Source: Shimazuella soli (GTDB lineage: Bacteria > Bacillota > Bacilli > Thermoactinomycetales > Thermoactinomycetaceae). Taken from it: DNA of 64,000 nucleotides. Under the pieces are notes generated by a model, which was not told where the DNA came from, did no database searches, and was given only the letters and a program-made list of their open reading frames with translations. The position numbers were made by a program, and so were the translations under genes. The DNA lies in NCBI RefSeq assembly GCF_022511585.1, contig NZ_JAKWBN010000001.1, positions 606,269 to 670,268 on the forward strand, read 5' to 3'. Positions 59,209 through 64,000 of the stretch are shown here, piece by piece. Numbering within the stretch: the first letter of the stretch is position 1; each line of letters opens with the position of its first letter.

Positions 59209-59916
59209 ATGTTCAAAAAGGCTGTTTCTGGTGCATTTGCAGCTACTCTTATTTTGGCAATACCAAGTCTTGCATTAGCATGTAACTGGGGAGTACAAGC
59301 CAGTGGAGATTGTAAAAAATTAGATGTAACCGTTTCAGTTGAACGTGGCAATGACGAAAAAGCTGGAAATTATGAACTATACTGGTCGAAAGACGGTAAT
59401 CCAAAAGAAGGAGAAAAGATTGCAACTGGTGAAATCCCAGCTTTGGAAAAAGGAAAAGTACACAGCATTTTCTATGATGTTGCACAAAATAAAAATGGGA
59501 AAGAAGGACACTATGTTTTCCATTTGATTGAACCCAAAGGTTCTATCTGGAGCAAAGAAATCGTGGTGACAAATTGTACCGAAGTTCCGCCAGCATCGGA
59601 TAATGGTGGAACGACAACACCACCAGCAACAGATAACGGAGGAACAACGACTCCACCAACAACGGATAACGGTGGAACGACAACACCACCAACAACGGAT
59701 AACGGTGGAACGACAACACCACCAACCACCAATAATGGAGGAAACACAACGCCACCAGCAACAGACGCGGGCGGTAAAACTCCTATACCAGTAGTGACCA
59801 AGCCAAATGGTGGTAAACTGCCCAAAACTGCAAGTTCTTACCCCACTGCAATCGTACTAGGAGCAGCACTTGTCGCAGGTGGAGCACTTTCCCTTCGTTT
59901 ACAAAAACAAATATAA
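59209..59916 (+). CDS. Sortase-anchored surface protein with LPKTA signal
   Basis: A 235-residue secreted protein. The signal peptide ends at LALAC; a Cys-containing beta-rich domain (residues about 25-130, CNWGVQASGDCKKLDV..VVTNC) follows, then five or six ten-residue repeats of the type TDNGGTTTPP, then the sorting signal LPKTA, a hydrophobic helix and a short basic tail. LPKTA is not LPXTG; LPxTA motifs are used by class D sortases, linked to sporulating or aerial cells. AGAAGGAA precedes ATG 59209. Confidence 0.85.
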   Translation: MFKKAVSGAFAATLILAIPSLALACNWGVQASGDCKKLDVTVSVERGNDEKAGNYELYWSKDGNPKEGEKIATGEIPALEKGKVHSIFYDVAQNKNGKEGHYVFHLIEPKGSIWSKEIVVTNCTEVPPASDNGGTTTPPATDNGGTTTPPTTDNGGTTTPPTTDNGGTTTPPTTNNGGNTTPPATDAGGKTPIPVVTKPNGGKLPKTASSYPTAIVLGAALVAGGALSLRLQKQI

Positions 59917-59935
59917 TCAAATCATACAACAGAAC

Positions 59936-59966
59936 AAAAAGGATAGCATCGTTGCTATTCTTTTTT
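59936..59966 (+). terminator. Terminator
   Basis: AAAAAGGATAGCA and TGCTATTCTTTTTT around a four-base loop, directly after the surface-protein gene. Confidence 0.85.
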
Positions 59967-60064
59967 GTTTCAGTAAAAAGGGATAGAACAATAGAAGAAG
60001 ATATTTGAAAGGTGATAGAATATAAAAAGATGGCACGTTTTCGAATTCGTTGGAGATTACTTTG

Positions 60065-61003
60065 GTGAAGCATACGACGAACAACAAAGAAGTTCGACTG
60101 ACTCCTACTCAACAAAAGATTTTGCAGGTATTGGAAGCGAAATCTATCAGCCTGCGAACATCAGAGCTTGCACAGGAACTGGGAGTATCAGAAGTTACGA
60201 TCAGGCGTAATGCCGCTGTACTCAGTGATCTCGGTCTGATTAAAGTAACTGGAGGAGGACTAAATTGTCATCGGTATTACTACACCTCCGCTAACAGTGC
60301 AACTGATTCGCCAAATCCCACTCTCCCTAGCTTTGTGGATCAAAATCTTCCACTCCTTTACAACCAGAAAAAGATTTTGCAAGTATTGGAGAAAAAGGCC
60401 TGCTGGGTACGAGCATCAGAGCTTGCACAGGAGGTGGGAGTAGCGAAATTCACTATTTTCCGTCTCATCGATGGATTGATCCAACTAGGGCTAGTAAAAG
60501 CGACGGGGAAGGGAACAACTGCGGATCCTCGTTCTTTTACGCTTTCTATCTATGCGGATCAGCCATTCCCAGAGCATTCAGTAGATCAGCAAATTTTGGA
60601 TGCTTTGGAGCGGGGTTCTTGCACGGTGGCTCAGCTTAAGGCTCAACTCAGTAAGACGAAGGATTATGCAATCCGTAACTATCTTTCCGAATTGAGTGAC
60701 CAAGGTCTCGTAAAAGAAAGAAAGAGAGCAGATGGTCAAGCAAGTGTCTATGTTTTCACGCATTTCTTGATTTTGACGCAAATGCTGAGATTGGGAACGT
60801 GGATTCCTGCTGGGAGAATCAAGGATGCCTCCCCCCGTTCTCTTGCGGAATTGCAAAAGAGAGGGTGGGTTAAGAAGGCAACAAAAGATGAAATCGACTA
60901 CTACATGCTAACTGCAAATGGTGTATGGGCAGCTAGAAAGACCGTACAAAAAGTAAAGCGCAGTCATCCTCAACTGTTGGCTTTCGTAACGAGTCTTTCT
61001 TAG
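60065..61003 (+). CDS. Tandem winged-helix DNA-binding protein (paralogue of 14395-15129)
   Basis: A 312-residue protein I cannot name, with three or four winged-helix units. Unit 1: QQKILQVLEAKSISLRTSELAQELGVSEVTIRRN; unit 2: QKKILQVLEKKACWVRASELAQEVGVAKFTIFRL; unit 3: DQQILDALERGSCTVAQLKAQL; a fourth, weaker one follows. Units 1 and 2 share CATCAGAGCTTGCACAGGA in DNA about 250 bases apart. GTG 60065 has GGAGA eight bases upstream; TTG 60062 and 60050 are possible. It resembles the gene at 14.4 kb in plan. No enzymatic domain. Confidence 0.75.
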   Translation: MKHTTNNKEVRLTPTQQKILQVLEAKSISLRTSELAQELGVSEVTIRRNAAVLSDLGLIKVTGGGLNCHRYYYTSANSATDSPNPTLPSFVDQNLPLLYNQKKILQVLEKKACWVRASELAQEVGVAKFTIFRLIDGLIQLGLVKATGKGTTADPRSFTLSIYADQPFPEHSVDQQILDALERGSCTVAQLKAQLSKTKDYAIRNYLSELSDQGLVKERKRADGQASVYVFTHFLILTQMLRLGTWIPAGRIKDASPRSLAELQKRGWVKKATKDEIDYYMLTANGVWAARKTVQKVKRSHPQLLAFVTSLS

Positions 61004-61029
61004 CTTGTGTACCTTAGCAGTTAGAAATA

Positions 61030-61064
61030 ACACCCTCTGATTACGCTGTGAATCGGAGGGTGTA
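61030..61064 (+). terminator. Hairpin after winged-helix gene
   Basis: ACACCCTCTGATT and GAATCGGAGGGTGT pair with one wobble; no T-run follows on the plus strand. Confidence 0.55.
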
Positions 61065-61120
61065 AAATGTTAAAAAATAAGAATAAGCTAGTAGCATTTT
61101 ATCGTAAAACTGTAAGTTAA

Positions 61121-61909
61121 TTATGATTCGTGTTTTGCTAGTACTTTCCGTTTTTTATGAAGGATCTGCTCTCCTAATTGAGCTAAAACTTTTTGTCCCT
61201 CCATCGTAGGATGAACATCATTTTGCGCTAAGCGAACTAAGGTATACTGCTGTTCATCAAATGCAGCATGTGCATCTGCTACTTTTAAATGAAATTTATT
61301 TGCATTGTTTTCGATGATGGTATTGAGTTGCCCGATCATCGATTCTGATAAAGGATGTAGATAAATAGATGCAGATGGGAATGGATTGTACAAATTATAT
61401 AAAACAATTTTAGATGAAGGTGCAAATTGTTTAATGTGCTGAATGATGATTGGCAAGTTCTCAGCAAATTGTTGTGTTGCTTGCTCAAATCCTTTTTGCT
61501 GTTCTGGGGTCAATTGAATTGGTTTCTGTGCGTTTTCCGGATTTAATAATCCATATTGAGAGGCAAGTCTTAAGATATCATTGCTTCCAATATCTAACGT
61601 GATAATTTTTGCTTGTTCCACTGCTGTTTGAAATTTTTCGGTCTGCAAAGCTTGTAATAAGTCGCCTGATGTCCAACCAGGGACTCCTAAATTTTCAACT
61701 TTCTTATTTAGATTGGCTCCCATTAAGTAAGGAAAGGCATATGGAGATGGAGATTGATTATCCCCTAAATTGTATCCAAATGTAATGGAATCACCTAGTG
61801 CTACAAGGGATGAATGATGTGTTTTTTGAGGTGAAGCAAAAGAGGAGTAGGGTAAGACAAAGGTGCTTAATAGTGTAAGGGCAAACATAAGTATGGTAAC
61901 TTTTTTCAT
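61121..61909 (-). CDS. Secreted GDSL/SGNH-family hydrolase
   Basis: A 262-residue exported esterase or lipase. Signal peptide ending at SSFA; block I VALGDSITFGYNLGDN with the nucleophile Ser, block III DIGSNDILR with the oxyanion Asn, and block V NDVHPTMEGQ with the catalytic Asp and His. ATG 61909 follows AAGGGG by eight bases; the frame is open to 61951. Similar proteins in Bacillus are called YpmR or lysophospholipase-like; substrate unknown. Confidence 0.92.
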   Translation of the reverse strand: MKKVTILMFALTLLSTFVLPYSSFASPQKTHHSSLVALGDSITFGYNLGDNQSPSPYAFPYLMGANLNKKVENLGVPGWTSGDLLQALQTEKFQTAVEQAKIITLDIGSNDILRLASQYGLLNPENAQKPIQLTPEQQKGFEQATQQFAENLPIIIQHIKQFAPSSKIVLYNLYNPFPSASIYLHPLSESMIGQLNTIIENNANKFHLKVADAHAAFDEQQYTLVRLAQNDVHPTMEGQKVLAQLGEQILHKKRKVLAKHES

Positions 61910-62274
61910 GCAAACAACCCCTTGATGATTGTATTTTTGTGACCAACACAATCATATTACAATTTATTTTATATTGGTATGAATATATTTATCAGTGTGG
62001 TTTGTTTTATATTGATATAGGGATATAATGTGGATGCTTAATTCGTAAGTAAAATTCAATTTGAATGATGAAATACAAAAAGAAGATGCAGTATAGTTTT
62101 ATCTAATATTTTGACCATCATTACCTCTGTTCATTACAGGTAGTTTTCATATAATATAAAACTGGAACATAAAAGGAAGGTTTTCGATTGACCGAAAGAT
62201 ATGTCTTCCGCTAAGTCTGAGCTCCCCCGTATCTGTGGTGTACTTCAAGTTATTTTTATTTACAGGAGGCACAA
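61910..62274. other. 365-base leader region with a possible promoter
   Basis: AT-rich region between divergent genes. TGTTCA (62128-62133) and TATAAT (62150-62155) with 16-base spacing may serve the acetyltransferase, leaving a leader of about 110 bases. In it, 62200-62245 is locally richer in G+C but I see no clear fold or small coding frame. Confidence 0.45.
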
Positions 62275-62826
62275 ATGGATATTGTAATCAAGGAAATGGT
62301 AAATGGGGATCAAAACAAATTTGCCAACTTAGACGATAGTTTTGTAATAGATTCTGCTCTCGAATTGTTTGTACAAAATCAAAAAGTGAGTTATACAGTC
62401 AAAGGACTTCCAAGTTATACAAAAAGTTATCAAGATGATCCAACTGAAGAAATGTCAGATAAAGATTATTTGGCTTATATCGATGACCCAAATAAGATCA
62501 TTTTTTTGGCCTTTGTAGAAAGTGGGCTGGCGGGAAAAGTTATGGTGAAGAGAAATTGGAATGAGTTTGCTTATATCGAAGATCTGCAGGTAGACAGCCG
62601 ATATCGAAGGCATGGAGTTGGCAGAATGCTTGTTGAAAAAGTGAAACAATGGGCTTTAGATAGAAGCTTATCTGGTATTATGCTGGAGACACAAAATACA
62701 AATGTTCGAGCATGTAAGTTTTACGAAAGCCTTGGATTTGTCATCGGTGGTTTTGATTTTTGTCTCTATAAAGCTGTACAACAGGTTGAAGAAACAGCTA
62801 TATATTGGTACTTGCTGTTTGATTAA
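62275..62826 (+). CDS. satA: GNAT acetyltransferase, streptothricin acetyltransferase-like
   Basis: A 183-residue GNAT-fold enzyme. It has an acidic N-terminal half, then IIFLAFVESGLAGKVMVKRNWNEFAYIEDLQVDSRYRRHGVGRMLVEKVKQWA with the acetyl-CoA motif RRHGVG, then GIMLETQNTNVRACKFYESLGFVIGGFDFCLYK and a C-terminal AIYWYLLFD. This tail and the RNWN..AYIEDL block are those of streptothricin N-acetyltransferases of Bacillus (SatA). It would acetylate the beta-lysine of streptothricin. Another polyamine-type substrate is possible. AGGAGG precedes ATG. Confidence 0.82.
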   Translation: MDIVIKEMVNGDQNKFANLDDSFVIDSALELFVQNQKVSYTVKGLPSYTKSYQDDPTEEMSDKDYLAYIDDPNKIIFLAFVESGLAGKVMVKRNWNEFAYIEDLQVDSRYRRHGVGRMLVEKVKQWALDRSLSGIMLETQNTNVRACKFYESLGFVIGGFDFCLYKAVQQVEETAIYWYLLFD

Positions 62827-62833
62827 CATCACA

Positions 62834-62873
62834 AAGAAGCTTGATCCCATTACGGTGATCAAGCTTTGGTTTT
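62834..62873 (+). terminator. Terminator
   Basis: AAGCTTGATC and GATCAAGCTT form a ten-base perfect stem followed by a T-rich run. Confidence 0.75.
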
Positions 62874-62991
62874 ATTCATCTATACTTATGTTATTGATTT
62901 ATGTTTTTGTTTCAAAGTCTCAAACACTTGAGTTGCTATATGGCCCACTTCATCTGTCACAGCTCCAAGTAGTTGGATTGATTCTTCGAAG

Positions 62992-63531
62992 TTAATTGCC
63001 TAATATATGTGTTATGTTTTTATATATAAGCGTAAGTTCCTTCTTATTTAATGGAGGAAATAAATGTTGTGATCCGATAAACAGGGTGTAATAAATTTTT
63101 GCTACCAAATCACTATCTATATTTTCTTTATAAATATTATCACATAATACTTTGACGGAGTTCCTTCTTTCTATGTCAACACGTTGTTGATAAGAATAAA
63201 CTAATTCATCGTGTGAAGCCCATGCTCGTATGTTTACTTCAAGTGAAGATTCTGCCAATAAATTAATTACAAGTTCAGTGAGACGATCGAGTTGTTCACG
63301 GGCACTCCCTTCCCTTTGGCTTAGATCTATCAATTTTAAAGTCATGTTTTCCTCCCAAAATTGGAGCAATGCATGAATATAATCTTTACGATTTTTAAAA
63401 TGATGGTAAAAGGATCCTTTTGTCAGCTTTAATCGCCTACAAAGTCCATCAATTGTTAGTTCATCTGGTCCTGCTTCTGCCAGTACAGCACAGCCTTCTT
63501 TTAACCAAGATAATTTCGTTTTGCTATTCAT
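62992..63531 (-). CDS. TetR-family transcription regulator
   Basis: A 179-residue regulator. The N-terminal helix-turn-helix is complete (LKEGCAVLAEAGPDELTIDGLCRRLKLTKGSFYHHFKNRKDYIHALLQFWEE), and a helical ligand domain follows. ATG 63531 has AAAAGGGG nine bases upstream; the frame stays open to 63630 but without a site. An inverted repeat at 63554-63570 overlaps its probable promoter, suggesting autorepression. It is monocistronic in view; the regulated partner may lie outside the window or be the convergent acetyltransferase. Confidence 0.9.
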   Translation of the reverse strand: MNSKTKLSWLKEGCAVLAEAGPDELTIDGLCRRLKLTKGSFYHHFKNRKDYIHALLQFWEENMTLKLIDLSQREGSAREQLDRLTELVINLLAESSLEVNIRAWASHDELVYSYQQRVDIERRNSVKVLCDNIYKENIDSDLVAKIYYTLFIGSQHLFPPLNKKELTLIYKNITHILGN

Positions 63532-63553
63532 GTGTTGGAGCCCCTTTTTTGGA

Positions 63554-63570
63554 ATAGTATACCGTACTAT
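63554..63570 (-). promoter_or_regulatory. Likely TetR operator and -10 region
   Basis: ATAGTA and TACTAT are perfect inverted arms around TACCG. The minus-strand TATACT within it can be the -10 box of the regulator gene. Confidence 0.55.
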
Positions 63571-64000
63571 GCTCTTCATACAGAGTGGTCCGTAAAATTT
63601 CTTCAAGAAATTGGAATTTACTATACTCATTCGGAAAAACTGTACATTTAGACATATTCTAAACTCAATTTAACGGTCGTCACATGTTAAAGAGTTCATT
63701 AAGATTTATCGCTATTACAGCAAATATATGGAATATCGAAGCTTTCTTCTTTTGCTAGCTGACCGATTTAAATGTACACGCTTCTTTCCATCTATTTCGA
63801 GTGGGCAAAAATTCATTTTTGGAATATTAGAGATTGCCCCTTTTATTATCATAACAAATTAATGTATTCATAGTTGGTGGAATATTCGGTTTTGACTTTC
63901 TTATTACTGTGTTTCAAATGAAAATTGTTGATAGTATCGCGTTGAGGCTTTACCTTCTTGAACAAAAGTATGAACAACGTACCATAATAATATTGGTTGA
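63571..64000. other. AT-rich end of the window without a recognisable gene
   Basis: About 430 bases. A 43-codon frame from ATG 63729 has no ribosome site and no recognisable content. I see no other element. Confidence 0.5.

Noticed and set aside
59590-59760. Repeat block considered as a CRISPR array
   Set aside because: The roughly 30-base periodicity is in-frame coding for ten-residue protein repeats and has no unique spacers.
59543-59825. Frames of Gly/Val/Pro-rich or Gln/His-rich repeats opposite or beside the surface protein
   Set aside because: Out-of-frame readings of the TDNGGTTTPP repeat DNA.
63729-63862. 43-codon frame near the right edge
   Set aside because: No ribosome site, no similarity and no terminator.

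Overview
The window looks like a chromosomal segment of an AT-rich, endospore-forming Gram-positive bacterium of the order Bacillales. Evidence is the set of sporulation genes (spoIIB, spoIVFA, spoIVFB, rsfA-like, ylaJ-like), bacillithiol synthesis (bshC), the Bacillus-type SR1P/speA pair, SAM-I and T-box leaders, strong G-rich ribosome binding sites, and frequent TTG/GTG starts. A filamentous Thermoactinomycetaceae-like member is my guess, but nothing here proves the family. No rRNA, tRNA, CRISPR array or intact prophage is visible.

Layout. 1-10.9 kb is a near-complete methionine salvage locus: mtnD-mtnB-mtnX-mtnW on the minus strand behind a SAM-I riboswitch, mtnE with its own promoter, and, behind a second SAM-I riboswitch, mtnK-mtnA followed by a three-gene sugar-type ABC importer that probably brings in methylthioribose. 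11-19 kb holds assorted genes: an FAD oxidoreductase, an NlpC/P60 hydrolase, a tandem winged-helix protein, a D,D-carboxypeptidase, and a small G+C-rich Cys/His gene that does not match its surroundings. 19-31 kb is Bacillus-type housekeeping (SR1P, speA, yktB, GDPD, ylaH/ylaI/ylaJ, yqgX/yqgY), with a thioredoxin/CcdA/rhodanese/methyltransferase operon between yqgX and yqgY and a decayed IS200/IS605-like element at 23.8-24.1 kb.

31-36.5 kb carries the yng-type acyl-CoA operon (biotin carrier, HMG-CoA lyase, enoyl-CoA hydratase, carboxyltransferase) with panE. 36.6-43.5 kb is bshC-ahcY-mraZ-rsmH-ftsL-PBP, a shortened division/cell-wall cluster with a MraZ-type operator of four 10-bp repeats. 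45-50.5 kb has a T-box leader placed directly before folC-murC (the expected valS is missing), a SCO1 protein, a second G+C-rich orphan gene and a prepilin peptidase. 50.5-58 kb is spoIIB-maf-radC-minC-minD-(ATP-grasp)-spoIVFA-spoIVFB, in which mreBCD is absent from its usual place. 58-64 kb is accessory: LD-carboxypeptidase, a sortase-anchored surface protein with an LPKTA signal, a second tandem winged-helix protein, a GDSL hydrolase, a streptothricin-acetyltransferase-like GNAT enzyme and a TetR regulator.

How the parts fit. Methionine salvage, AhcY and the SAM riboswitches form a sulfur/SAM recycling theme. The second half couples envelope growth, division-site placement and sporulation. 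The least explained items are the two tandem winged-helix proteins, the two G+C-rich cassettes, the IS605-like ends, the orphan T-box, and the missing valS and mreBCD.
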